Below, piece after piece: positions 22,150 through 33,400 of a DNA stretch of 64,000 bases (positions within the stretch are counted from its first letter, which is position 1; the number at the start of each line of letters is the position of its first letter). The notes below the pieces were generated by a model. It searched no databases. It worked only from the letters and a program-made list of their open reading frames with translations, and had not been told where the DNA came from. This stretch comes from Tulasnella sp. 424 (taxonomy: Eukaryota; Basidiomycota; Agaricomycetes; Cantharellales; Tulasnellaceae). A program made the position numbers and the translations under genes. The stretch is from assembly GCA_019633425.1 (NCBI GenBank), contig WSUB01000169.1, positions 1 through 64,000 on the forward strand, written 5' to 3'.

Positions 22150-25100
22150 TTATGTCAATGCATGTCACGTCGTCACAAGGTTTGACGGACAACGATCCCT
22201 CCTGCAGGCACCGTGGAACATGGCAGCACCACGTCCTTCGATCTCAGGCTTTCAGATGCAGTGGAAATTGATACCTGCATCAAATACCCTCGGAGGCAGT
22301 TCCAATCGGTTACCACTTCACAAGCCACCACAGCGAGGAGGCCTCGTTCATTCTGATCGAAACGTTCTATCTGATCTCGTCGCGATTCTCGCAGAACTCT
22401 TCGCTCAAATCTGGAACGATTCCCACCCAGCAGGAAAGTGATACCCATACCCTCAAACTCAGATCTTCAGCGTTTCAGCCTCGAGGTCCCCCCAACTTAA
22501 ACGCTTCGTCCAACGCCGCCGATGAAGCGCGACTAGGAACCTCTGCTTGCTTCTCAACACCTAGCTCTTCCCGTGGAATTGGACTTCCCAGATTCCCTTC
22601 CCCTCTCATTAGCTCGATCCTGTTGTAACTGGTACCGACAATGGGCGATCTTCCTAATGGCCTGTACAAAATCAAGTCGCTCAAGTTCGACGACTTTGCC
22701 GAAAACTGGCCAGACCACGATCCGGGTATCGGCATCGGCAACTATTTCCCAGAGAGGAAGAGGGACGTAGTGAGTAGTGCCCTTCTGAATATATGCTCAG
22801 GTCCTCGATCTCATCCCGTCGCAGTGGAGGATCACGCGTACCAGCCCCTCCAGCAATACCTATACCATCGAGAGTGCGGAAGACAAATCCAAAATGACAT
22901 TTATTAATAGACCCGGCAGGCCCGCCCTTTTTGCTAAAGGGTCGAACACCAGCACCAAATGGAAAATCGTGAACTACGGGGGTTACGTAAAGTACGAACC
23001 ACGACCGACCTGGATTTCAGTTTCCAACTCGATATCCTTTGTAGGTTTTACCCTGACGGCAACCATCTTCAATTGTCAGCAGTTGATATGTTCCAATACT
23101 GTGAATATAACTACGTGAGTAATGCAGGCACGTTAGCATGACCAAGTTCCTTGACACACAAAACGCAGCTTTGTCTCCTTCCGGATAGCAACGTCAGTGA
23201 GCTTATGTAACATACGAGCATCTGTTACTAATTTTCTCGCAACCCAGTCGCAAAGTCAAAAATGGAAATTTCAACGGGTAGACAAGGTTAATGTATTGGA
23301 CTTGCGACCCGACATTCGGAATCGTCCCATAGTTCCTCGGGCCCTGCGTATGTTCACCTATGAGCTTTTCTTGACGAAGTTGGGCCTCACAGATTCCGTG
23401 GACAGTCTCTGATTTGAAAGCACCTGGGATTAACTTTGATCTCCCAGACCTGAACGAAGTGCAGGGTGACGTTGTCTTCACGTTTCCGAAGGTAAGCCTA
23501 CTTACAAATGAGTTGAACCGGTCCGAAGCTTCCTTCCAATCCAGACAGCAGAAGATTTCATCTTCTTCGATATAATTGATCTCCCGAAATTCAGAAGCGT
23601 CCTAAGCAACTTCACTCCCACCACATCAAACGATGTGATCGAGCTCCTGTTTCAGAAGATGACGAAGAACCCACGGAAAAGTGACCCCACAGCGCAAGTG
23701 CAGATAGCCTTTAGTAAAGCAGGCCTCAGAATGCTCGGAGTCCGGGACAGGATCGGGGACAAATACTTCGACGATGGCCCCATGCGCAAACATAAGGAAT
23801 CGCTTGGCGATGGCTTGCAATGGGACGAGGTCTTTGACAGAGGCGGAGTTCACGGCTGCTTTGTAGTGTCCGCAGAAGGTATAGCTCCATTGGCCGCCAT
23901 TGACAATACAGCTGACGTAGCGCTGTGCAGGCAGAAACGCTTGTCGTAACAAGAGTAAATTGATTCGGAACCTGTTCCGCCAGTCAACGAATTACGACAA
24001 GCACGTCGTCATAGAGGGTCGGGAGCGACCCTACCCGCATCAGACGAAGGAACATTTTGGATACCGCGATGGTATTTCGGAGCCCGCTATTCGGTGAGCT
24101 TCTACGTTTCACCAAGATCGTCGATTATGGACCCATTCGGTCTTTCCCTTATCAGTGGCCTCGTCGCAAAGCATAAAGGCCAAATCGAAGTCGATCCTGG
24201 CGTTATAGTCATGGGTTACAAGAGTGACCCTGCACTCGCTCGACGTCCTAAATGGGCCAAGAACGGCAGCATCATGGTCTTCAGGAAACTCGAGCAAGAC
24301 GTTCCCGAATTCAATAACTGGCTAACGGAGACTGGAAAATCGTGGCGTTCCTTCGCACCCAAGGAGCTTGTGGACTCGGAACGCCCGTTATCGAATAAAG
24401 AGGGTGCTGCACTTCTTGGGGCACGCATGTTTGGGCGCTACAAATCGGTACGCAGCCGCAATTCCGTCCCAGCAGGCGTGTGCTAACTCCTACCCGGTTC
24501 GGACGAAGGGTACGCCCGTGGTATTACGGCCATTCCGCGAACTCCCCGGTGACCAGAAAAAGGCCGAAGACTTTGAGTGGAACAACGACTTTGACTACAT
24601 GGTCCCCGGGGAGTCCGCGCCGAGTGCTCGATACTGTCCGTTCTCGGCTCATACTCGCAAGGTGACTCCCCGAAATCTTGGGAAATATTATACCAAGAAT
24701 TATCTTGAGTCGGCGATGATCCTTCGTGCTGGTATCGCTTATGGGCCCGAGGTGAGATGCTACCAACCCCACCCCCCCCACCCCAATCAACTGCTGACGC
24801 GTTGCTTACTACAGGTAACTCAGGGAGAGAGGGAGGCAAAAAAGTCCAAGCTCAAGCGTGGTCTTTTATTCGTTTGTTACCAATCTTCGCTGGAGCACGG
24901 GTTCATACGCCAAACGAGGGATTTTGCCAATATGGAGTGTTTCCCAAAGATTGCAGCCCAAGACACTAAACACGGTCAGTCACTCAGTGAAAGCGACCCA
25001 TTCGGGACTAAGCGTTGTCGGAGATATTAGGACAGGACTCGGTCCTCGGCGGCGCACCAAACGCCAACAAGTGTGTAATTCCTTCCCCAAAGTTTTTTGT

Positions 25101-25350
25101 GACTTCGAGGGGCGGAGACTATTTCTTCGTTCCTTCGATCTCAACTTTACGATCTTGGGCTCGTGGTTGAACATACCTCTCCGTGCAATCTAGGATCCCT
25201 TTCCTTTTTTGCGATCTATGCGGTTTTGTAAAGGAAAGACCTTAAATATGTATCCCCATTTCTTTCATATCCCAAGGCTCAATTTCGAGTATTTTTTGGA
25301 CCGTGAGTCCCCGCGGAACTATGATGCGATGCGTTCCGACGCTTCCCGCT
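22150..25350. repeat. Right arm of the large inverted duplication (partner about 7750-10930)
   Basis: This is the inverted counterpart of the DyP-A arm. Promoter homology runs from about 22150 to the start codon at 22641. 3' homology continues to about 25350, where a block containing CGGAACT and GATGCG is still shared. Beyond that the sequences diverge, and a decarboxylase relic begins at about 25495. Confidence 0.8.
22641..25170 (+). CDS. Beta-trefoil / DyP-type heme peroxidase chimera (copy B)
   Basis: Twelve exons: join(22641..22769, 22825..22991, 23045..23114, 23169..23192, 23248..23347, 23406..23491, 23545..23916, 23954..24093, 24156..24447, 24509..24751, 24815..24974, 25031..25170), 640 residues. 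The trefoil-like N-terminus (GLYKIKS, WRITRT, TKWKIVNYGGYVKFYPDG, KWKFQRVDK) joins a complete DyP domain. LNEVQGDVVFTFPK is the first strand, EHFGYRDGISEPA the GXXDG catalytic Asp motif, and CPFSAHTRKVTPR the heme-ligand His. RGLLFVCYQSS and SRGGDYFFVPS complete it. No signal peptide is seen. The DyP part is at the usual fungal length (about 470 residues after the trefoil). The 37-nt gap at 23917-23953 must be a tiny intron or a frameshift shared with copy A. It differs from A at many sites but is intact, which suggests both are under selection. Confidence 0.85.
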
Positions 25351-25494
25351 CCCCCCCACCCCCTCTCAAAAATCCCCCACGTTCTTCATTGACGATGCCG
25401 TTATATTATCGGTATCAAGAGGCACTCGCAGTCCATATATTTCTGTTTTTGTACATGAGTCATCGAATGTATAGTTTCCCTCTAGCGCGACCGG

Positions 25495-25805
25495 GCACCA
25501 ATTAATTGAGCTAAGGACGGTGGGGGTGAGTCCTCGGATGAAGGGACCAGGTGTCGGAAAACGACGAGCGCAAAAGCTGGTGGCGTAACGATCTCGAACT
25601 TCTGAAATTCCCAAATGCGAGTGGCAAATAGTTCGGCCTGCTTGATTCCCTACCATTGGAAGCTGAGTTTTTTGCGCTTTCCTGGGATAGAGCGTGCTGA
25701 CCTTACGGATTTGAGCACGGAAGCCTTTGACTCTGTAGCTCCTTAATCAAGCCAGAGTTTCAGAGCCCGGAAACGCTTTCCAAGAGCGAGCTGCCACTAA
25801 ACACA
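25495..25805 (-). pseudogene. 3' relic of the aromatic-amino-acid decarboxylase gene
   Basis: This segment matches 30045-30370 in the same orientation: the last-but-one exons of the decarboxylase at 29861-31917. It includes the sequence encoding [14 protein letters not shown] and [13 protein letters not shown] stretches and the introns. The copy has substitutions and indels and lacks the rest of the gene at both ends. It is non-functional and marks a duplication breakpoint at the right edge of the DyP-B arm. Confidence 0.75.
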
Positions 25806-26039
25806 GCTGGTGGTCAAATATTTCTAAATAACCTCCTAATCTAAGGAAACAAGAGATCCAAAATCCGAGACAGCACAAAGTTTAAGCTAATTTTGCGATT
25901 AAACGAGCAGATAAAATAATGATATAAACAGCACTCAATGGTGAAACTTTTCTTTAGCATGTTCATGGTAAGATCTGCGTTTAACCACAGCGCTGTTACT
26001 GACGAAGCCTCTTATTGGGTACCCAGTTGTCTCCGGCGA
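25806..26039. other. Intergenic, no gene recognised
   Basis: A short A+T-rich stretch lies between the decarboxylase relic and the stop codon of the next gene. Nothing supported is seen. Confidence 0.4.
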
Positions 26040-27689
26040 TCACGTTCTCCAATCCCAGGCCCGAATTTGATCTTTTCGGTTCGGGTCTAGATGGGGTGGC
26101 TCTTCTGAAGTATATCCGCCAACGTCGAGCGGAAGAGCTTGCGACTCGGATCCAGGTGCAACGAGGGAGTTTGAAGCACTGGAAGGAGTACAAAACCAGG
26201 AGGAGGAGATAATCTGTTGGACATGTACGTTGTCCGACGATAGGGGAAGGAGTTCAGCAAGGAAATCCCAAGGGTGCGCAGCGGTTTCAGCATCCTGGCC
26301 CGCTTCTCCTTCAAAACCCTCGACTCCACGGGAATTCAAGACGAGTCCGACTTCCAAGATGTCGTCGAGCGTCTGAAGTATTTCGGAGGAGGTATTTGTA
26401 TTCTGAGCCACATCTAATGTTGAAAGCGATGTAAATGACTGAAGCCAGGTCTCGGAGCTTGAAGTTCCCGTGTATTGGGGTACCGGAGGACGGTCACCAG
26501 TATCAATTGAAGGGGCGAATGGGAGGGATCCATGAGCTTCGGTCCAAGGATAGATTAAATTTCCAGCGGTGGGGAACGTGGACACAGTAGGAGTATAGGT
26601 GAGTCCATCGTTTTGACGCATCGTAGGTGGCTCCCTGGCTGATGTGATTTGGTGTTCCGCGGTAGAGATGTGAATTGATGGTATCTTCGATCCAACATCC
26701 CCAACGAAGTCCTCGTTCAACGTATGCATATATTGCATGAGGGGAAATGACCCAGCGGTACTGTTGAAAGGGCCAGGCCCATGGTCGGGTTCCGTCCGTG
26801 CAGGGTCTTCAGATTTGATTACGAGATGCGGTGAACTCCAATAGGGTTCGGAAAGGGAGTGGTGGAGGTTGGGCTCAGATACTCTACGTCTAAAATCGGA
26901 AGCTGGGGATATAACATGGAGTGGGGTGGAAGCGATGGTAGAGAAGGGAGGTTGTTCCTGGAGGATTGGGTCAGGAAGTATGGAGTATTGGTCGAACTTT
27001 GGCCACGATGGTTGGGAGTTTGATTGAGATGATACCCGACGTCTGGGGAGCGATGGCCTCCTAGATTCATGATCGGTTTGGTCCAGGAAGGGTATCTTTA
27101 AACCGTGTGAAGTCGCAATCGAACCGTGGAAGATGTCGTCGGGGTCTTCCTCTTTAATTATCATCCTCTCTTTGTCCGTTGAAGCGGTGGGTGGGAATAG
27201 ATTCTGGAACGGTAAATTTTGTGGAAGGAGATGAGGTGCAGAATCTAGATCTTTAACTCCATCCAGTTCACGCTGTTCCTCCATTTTGACCAATGGGACC
27301 TGCACAAGCTGGTCCCAAACCCGAGAGAATTCCTGTTCTGGCGAAACGCCAAGGTTCTTCATGAACCTCTTGGCCGTCGCCCATGGCTTCTCCCTCAGCT
27401 TGGTAGAAGCTATGATGTCCATACGACTACGGTGTAAGCATACATTGTCCGCCAGAGCTCTGATAGTGTCGTCTTTGCTATTCCGCCTAAGCTCGCCCTA
27501 ATGAAGAGATTAGGAGCAAAGTTAAGAGTATTTGTAAGTATAAGTACAACGTCAAAGAATGGAAGCGATCGCTTTGGCCGCTCGGAGGTTCAGCACAGAC
27601 GCATCTTTCAGCGTCGTGCTAGATGTCTGCGCGAGCGGCTCTCGCTCATCACTGACCCAAGGAATACTGTGAAGATCCGGAACCAGCAT
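26040..27689 (-). CDS. Unrecognised S/P-rich protein, possible regulator
   Basis: The long exon (26040-27497) is open. A first exon at 27597-27689 (MLVPDLHSIPWVSDE) joins it in frame through a 99-nt GT-AG intron, giving 516 residues; the simpler start at 27422 gives 460. The N-terminal 120 residues look folded and basic (KLREKPWATAKRFMKNLGV, then VWDQLV). The rest is rich in S, P and T with acidic patches (IIKEEDPDD, KSEDPARTEPD). That composition is seen in fungal transcription regulators, but no DNA-binding domain is visible, so function is unknown. The 5' exon choice is inference. Confidence 0.55.
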
Positions 27690-27987
27690 AGCTGACTGAG
27701 TCCAGTACATCAAGCTCGCCAAAACAGTCGGCTTCTTTGAGTCGTACGGTATAGGGTCCGTGACTTGCGCAGAAGTATAATCGACTGAGAAGACCCCAAA
27801 AGCCCAAAACTCATACTAGCAGTTCGGAATGAGTTAAAAGGTATTCCGTGCTTTTGAGAAAGAGGAGGCATACCGAGGTAAGAACGAAGAAATAAATCCC
27901 TTGGGTCACACAGTAATCGTATACTTGAGCCCATATATTCTGCACTAAAAGGGTACCTATATCAGAGATACTCAGAAGAGAGAGGTA

Positions 27988-29252
27988 CATTTATCCAACC
28001 TTTGGAGAAGGACACTTTCGTCGCTGACCACCTTCCTGTCGAACTACTGTCGTTTTGACGCGCTGCTTGAAGCTCGTCAGCTGTCGGGAGCTACACCCTC
28101 GTTAGTTTCATCAAGGAAAACATCAAGGATCAGGGGTAGTTACATGATCTGTTTCCACAAATTCTTTGAAAGTGATTGGATCCAGGGTCCCTATCATGGC
28201 TGTAAGTTAGCAAGGTTCTAGAAATTGTCAAGGAAGCACTGACAAGGAGTATTGACTTCTATGACGAGCCGCTTAAGTGACTTGGTGAGAGTTTCGGACT
28301 CTTCCTCAGATCCACACTGCCAGCAGAGGTCGGATCTCTCCGCTGGTGCACCCTTGCCGACGATGTCACCAAAGCTGTACGCGTTGGTCTTATGGTCAGA
28401 CAAATGGAGAAGAGTCGAGGCGGTCTTCGCAGCAAGACTATACACCCAATTCTGTACGCCATACTCGTTCTGCGGAGCTTTGATCCGACTGAGACCAGTA
28501 TTGGTGTGGAAGGAGAATGCAGGGATTGATAATTGTTCCTCGTCAATATCCATATCTACGATGAGTTCGCTTCCGTCAACTTCTCGAAGCGTCTGAAATC
28601 CAATAGGAAGGGTTTCAACATCTAAGTTCGTGTTGAGGTTAGTGATTTTCCAGGCGGAATCGTGATCGGTTCTCTCACAAGCCGCGACATGACCTCCGAA
28701 TTCCACCATATCAAGTCGGTATATTTGACGGAGACGACGAACGTTATCTGGTTTTCGAATAGTCATTCCACCCGGTGCCTCTGAAGCTCCCGTGTTGGTT
28801 GGTTGAGCTGTGTACGGCGGTTTGGCTGGACTTGACACGTGAGTGGAGAAACCCATGTTGGTTCCATCTTGTCGCGGAGGGGCGGCCGATTTCAAGGCCG
28901 ATCGCCATGGAATAGGAGGAAGAGAGGCGCAAGTGACGTATTCCGGAATATTTTCATAGGGGTTTTTCTCGAACTGGGGCTTCATCGTGAATACACGTCC
29001 GCGAACGGTGAGTTTGGCGAGGAGTTGGAATTCTTCAGCCGACGAGCTTTCTGTGAGCCAGAGCTCATTCTTATCTCTAGCTGCGTGGCACAAGATGCAG
29101 AGGTCGTAGTACGCTGGATCCTGCTCGTCGGGAACCAGGTCCTGGAGCCTCTTCAGAAGTCGTTGGAGGTATAGAGGGAGTGTGGCTTCACGGTCTTCCG
29201 CTTTGAGAGAAGCCATGTCGAGTGGGTTGTTGGATTTGTTGTTCTTCGACAT
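27988..29252 (-). CDS. Unrecognised protein, intact paralogue of the gene cut by the left window edge
   Basis: The first exon (28244-29252) encodes a helical N-terminus (LPLYLQRLLKRLQDLVPDE), a segment with CILCHAARDKNELW, a P/T-rich middle and a conserved-looking second half (RQIYRLDMVEFGGHVAACE, then NWVYSLAAKTAS). The exon 28144-28199 joins in phase and adds MIGTLDPITFKEFVE. A last exon ending at 27988 is tentative. The product is about 385 residues. I recognise no family. A diverged duplicate of its 5' end lies at 1-100, so the gene belongs to a small duplicated family around the oxidoreductase cluster. Confidence 0.6.
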
Positions 29253-29715
29253 TTAGATTTCGGTGCTGCAGCTTTTATTCTCGCAGGTGGCGTGGTGTGT
29301 ACGAATTCGAGAGCAGGGTAGAGTAGGAACGAAGCCAGGATCCCCCACGCTGCCTTTGTTGCACGATGGTGAGTTCCCTCCTCTGCTTGGGACCTTTTCC
29401 GTTAGGAAGGAATTGTAGGAGAATGAGATCAGAAGCTGAAAGGCAAGAATGTGTATACCCTATTAGTGGCGCAGCGATTACCGTTTCTATGGACACCAAC
29501 TGAGAAGCAGGCTCGATAACTCGTACGATCGTCGAGTTGGATCCTCAGGCGTCACGGAGGGGCAAACCCAAACGGAACTACATGTACACCTTCGCACGTT
29601 CATGACAGACTTCGGTATTCCAAAACCTTTTACGTGTTACCGGCGGTCCCATCAATGACCCCATGGTGCAATAAGAGGACACCGCAATACGCCGACCCAG
29701 GTAGCTCAGGCCTAC
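29155..29715. repeat. Diverged direct repeat, copy 2 (partner 1-565)
   Basis: It covers the 5' end and promoter of the gene above and part of the 3' flank of the decarboxylase gene. Alignment to 1-565 is clear in blocks (AAGAATGTGTA, AGGCTCGATAAC, GGGCAAACCC, CCATGGTGCAAT) separated by indels. Confidence 0.75.
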
Positions 29716-29860
29716 AGCAATCATGTTCGGACGAGTGATTCTGTGCTGACGATACACCAATGCACTTCTGATTAATAAGAGTTACGAGCCGATACGCTCA
29801 TGTTTTGTACACAGTGTGGTCGATGAGAAATAGCGGTTGCCCTCTACCGCGACCAGCACG

Positions 29861-31917
29861 TTACGCCTCCCCCTTCCAGTCTCGGAGCGCATTCGTTGCT
29901 TCTTCCTCAAACAATCGCACGGCCGCTTCAATATGCTTATCCTCAGTTCGTTCCGCCCCAGGAACGAATCTCAGGCAGTAAATCCCCTCGATGTCGGTCT
30001 GGATGACAAAAATATCAGGTCGAGCCGAAACCCTGCTGTGGAAAGTTCGGTTTAAGCTATTAAGTTGAGCTAAGGACGGTGGAGGCGAGTCCTCGGATGA
30101 AGGGGCAAGGAGTCGGAAAACGACGAGCGCAAAGGACGGTGGCGCAACGATCTCGAACTTCTGGGATTCCCGGATACGAGTGGCAAAGAGTTCGGCCTGC
30201 TTGATTCCCTACCATTCGAAGCTGAGGTTTTAGCTCTTTCCTGACAAGGAACAAAGGACAAAGCGTGGTTACCTTACGGATGTGAGCACGGAAGCCTTCG
30301 ACTCCGTAGCTCCTTAAAACGAACCAAAGTTTCAGAGCCCGGAAACGCTTTCCAAGAGCGAGCTGCCAGTTTCGGTAGTCGATGACCGTCCCTTTTAACC
30401 ACCCGGGTCAACAGTCCATGTGGGGTCAGTATAAAATCATCCCTGTCGTACCTTCCTCGCTGTGCTTGGTCCGTAGAAACTCTGGAGTCACGTCCAGAGC
30501 GTCCGTCAAGAGTTTCCTGTTGCGAACCCACATTCCCGAAGATTCAAAGTTGACGAGACCCCACTACCCAAAGCAATACATCAAAACGACAAACCCAGAA
30601 CGTGAAGATGAAAGCCTGCCTTGTGAAAGTTTGTGCAAAACGAATGGGCGCATCTGTTGATGGCTTCGAGATGGCACATTTCTCTAAACTCGGGGCACGC
30701 GAGAGTCACCCCAGCATATGCTGCGTCGATGTGTATCCACAATTCCGGGTAGGCTTTAACTAGAGAAAAGGGAAATTAGAGACACTTAGAGGAAGATGTG
30801 GCCACTCGAAGCGAAGCTAGTGTTTACTCACCTACTTCCTCGATCTCTGAAATATTGTCAATTGCGCACGACGAAGTCGTCCCGACAGTTGCAACTAGAG
30901 GGGAAGTTAATAAAATTACGCGGTATCATCGAAAGAAGACTACTCACTCAGAATGAAAGGAATTTTACCAGCAGCTCGATCTTCCTCCAATGCTTTCCGG
31001 AGAGTTTCGCCTCTCAAGCCATATGCATCGTCCCGACTGACCTCCAAAGCCCGAAACGACAACCCAAGAATAAGGGCCGCCTTTGCGCCAAGACTATGAG
31101 TCATGGTGGTTCCATATATGATGAGGTTTTGTAAGTGTGTTTCTGGGTGTAATCTGGAGAACTGAGAGCGAGCGGCGACCACGGCGGTCAAGCAAGAATC
31201 CGACGCTGTTGGCTGCATGGGATGTCAGAGCGGATAGACACCGACGCCCAGTCTCAGCTCACTTGTATCACCCCACCGCCCTTCAGGGATGAAGCCATGA
31301 AAACCTCGTCTAGGCCGAAGAGCTTAGCCGCCCAGTCCATTGTGATGGCTTCGAGTTCCGTTGCGGCCGGACTGCATAACCACTAGGAGACTAGTCAGTA
31401 TCAAAACGCAGATACCAGGATCTGAGCCTGTACATTGAAACCGGGTGATGTAACAGTGCTGGCGTACAGGTCCGCGATGGTGCCCTCTAACGTTGATGCG
31501 GTTGGGAAATAAGCAAAGAACGAGGGATGCTGCCAATGAGTGATGCCTTGAGAGCGTGATGGTTTCAACTAAATGATCGCAGGAGCGTGCGGCCTCAAAC
31601 TCACCGGGCATGATGAGTTTCTGGAAGTCATCGGCAATAGCTTGGAATGGTTCTCCGGTTTCGGGTACTGCATCTATATCCGGCTTTAGGATACCCTCAT
31701 TCTGCGGTGAACAGATCGCTCTGACCTGGAAGAAGTTTACGAAGGTATCCAGGCTCGACTTGTGCCACAACAGGCTTGTCGGCGAGAGAGTAATAGTAAT
31801 CACAAATCCGGTCGATTGCTTGGTAGCCGGCTTTTCGGAATCTAAGAGCATAAGAAAGTAAATGAATACGAGCAGATAGCCGTAGTTAAAATGTGCTCAC
31901 TCCTCGATATCTAGCAT
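29861..31917 (-). CDS. Aromatic-L-amino-acid decarboxylase (PLP-dependent, group II)
   Basis: This multi-exon gene was read by splicing. It starts [22 protein letters not shown], the standard N-terminus of the tryptophan/tyrosine/DOPA decarboxylase family. Then follow [50 protein letters not shown] and [10 protein letters not shown] (the cofactor Asp). FCTNFHK supplies the PLP-binding Lys, [19 protein letters not shown] is typical, and a complete C-terminus ends WKGEA. All introns are GT-AG and in phase where checked. It removes CO2 from an aromatic amino acid to give an amine such as tryptamine; which substrate cannot be told from sequence. It is probably cytosolic. A broken 3' copy lies at 25.5 kb, beside the DyP-B arm. 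The location next to peroxidase and oxidase genes invites a link, but none is shown. Confidence 0.9.
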
Positions 31918-32706
31918 GGTTATGACCCGATGTCAAGTCATCGAAATGCGGGATGGGAGGCCGGCAAGTCCGACAGCGGAGTTTGAATTTGATGGGGGTT
32001 CGGCAATTCACGGCATTCGAAGCCTAAAAAAGATCATCCGGGTAGAAACTCCAATAGCACGAAAGGCAGCTTGGGCTACGCGTAAATGGCTCTTCAGAAT
32101 AGTCAAAGGATTCGATTCTGGAAGTGCGGATGATGAGAACGCGATTCTAAATCTCGGCGTCGGACCCTGACTAAAATTACCGCATTTTGCCGTAAAGAGT
32201 TTCAACTCCGAGCCGAGGCCCCAGGACACAGCACCAGCCATAAATGCCTGAGGAGTCGGTGTCACATACGGCGTCATACAGCGTCAGCGGCAAACAATCC
32301 GTAGGCAGCGCAGCTTCCGCATCCGGGTTGCATTCAAATTTAGACTGGACGCCGGGGCTGTTAAGGATCGCCCCTCTGAAACAATCCGGCCATGGCCGGG
32401 CGGCGGACGCGCGTCGTAAGTACACACCTCGTCCCTTCTGGATGGTTCGGTGTCGGAGAACGTGTCAGACTCGGAGTTACAGGTTCAAAAGAGGCAAGAC
32501 GTGTCGATGTTTGGGATGTACCGGAGTAATACCGGGAACATTTCGCACGGATGGGGCTCGGAAATACGTCCCCCGAGACTCCATCCGCCCCTGTTCAATT
32601 TCGTTCAAGTACTCTCGCTGCCACCGCAAATTTCTTAGCCCTCTACAGCTCATCTCTCTACACCCCTCTTACTCGCTTTTTACCCCTCCCACTTGTATCT
32701 ATATCC
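31918..32706. other. Intergenic, no gene recognised
   Basis: About 0.8 kb separate the divergent decarboxylase and small membrane protein genes. Open frames of 82-156 codons exist, but I see no domain, splice structure or paralogue. The last 150 bp before 32707 are pyrimidine-rich (CT tracts), as in many fungal housekeeping promoters. Confidence 0.4.
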
Positions 32707-33095
32707 ATGTCTGAACTCAACTCTGTCTCTTGGTAAGCTTTCCTGCCAGCAAAGCAACGCTGGTTACTAATCGCATTCCCTCCTCCTCTAGGGGCGACGT
32801 CCTTGTCTTCTTCGCCGTGAGTCGTGCTGGATGTTGTACGATACCTTCTACGTCGCTGACACTCTGCTTGACAGACCGTTTTCGGTATCTTTGGTGTCTC
32901 GGGTTCGTTGTCTCGGGCTGTGCTCGCAGTTTCCGCAGTCCGTTCACCAACCTCCCTCTCTTTTGACATTTTAGTTGGATCATGGTATATCTATAACGCG
33001 ATCTTTGGAACTCTTTGGTGAGCATGGCCGATTCGTTCATTATGGAATGGTGCTGACGAATCTTTGTAATACGTAGGCAAACCAAGGCGACGTGA
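32707..33095 (+). CDS. 46-residue single-span membrane protein from five exons
   Basis: The model is join(32707..32732, 32792..32816, 32875..32902, 32975..33017, 33077..33095), all GT-AG and in phase. The product starts MSELNSVSWGDVLVFFA, continues with a hydrophobic stretch (TVFGIFGVSVGSWYIY) and ends LWQTKAT. It is too small for ordinary ORF calling, and every exon is under 45 nt, so annotation pipelines would often miss it. One transmembrane helix with a short polar tail suggests an organelle membrane subunit or a small ER protein. I cannot name the family. Confidence 0.6.
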
Positions 33096-33184
33096 GATTT
33101 CAGGATACCGAGTCCTCTTGGACAAAGCTCACCATTTATTACGTTTCTCTAGACTAAAGGATCGCGGCGTTGAGAAAGGCGAGG

Positions 33185-33400
33185 ATGGTGTCTGGCGAAT
33201 CAAAACGAACAAGACCTTGTCTCACGAAACTGAAGTCGACAAGACTCAACGGTGCGTTCCTGGGCCTAGCTTCTGCTCCTGTGCAACCATTTCTTGACAC
33301 CTTTCTTTTCAAAAGTGGCTTCGTGAAAGCCATGCAAGCATCCTCCTTCAGCAACTCTCCTAAGGGAGGGAAGGGAGGCAAGGGCAAGAAGGCCGAGTAG
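33185..33400 (+). CDS. Small hypothetical protein with Gly-Lys-rich tail
   Basis: The 71-codon frame begins MVSGESKRTRPCL, has a hydrophobic middle (NGAFLGLASAPVQPFLDTF) and ends GGKGGKGKKAE. It starts 90 bp after the stop of the 46-residue membrane protein and could be a separate gene or 3' UTR sequence. The composition looks protein-like, but there is no recognised family. Confidence 0.35.
   Translation: MVSGESKRTRPCLTKLKSTRLNGAFLGLASAPVQPFLDTFLFKSGFVKAMQASSFSNSPKGGKGGKGKKAE

Noticed and set aside
23635..23949. Taking the DyP exons as separate small genes, or as a pseudogene
   Set aside because: Splicing joins 12 exons with matching phases, and the same exon lengths in the inverted copy make an intact gene the better reading.
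30796..31134. 112-codon plus-strand frame
   Set aside because: Antisense to the decarboxylase exons, which are strongly supported.
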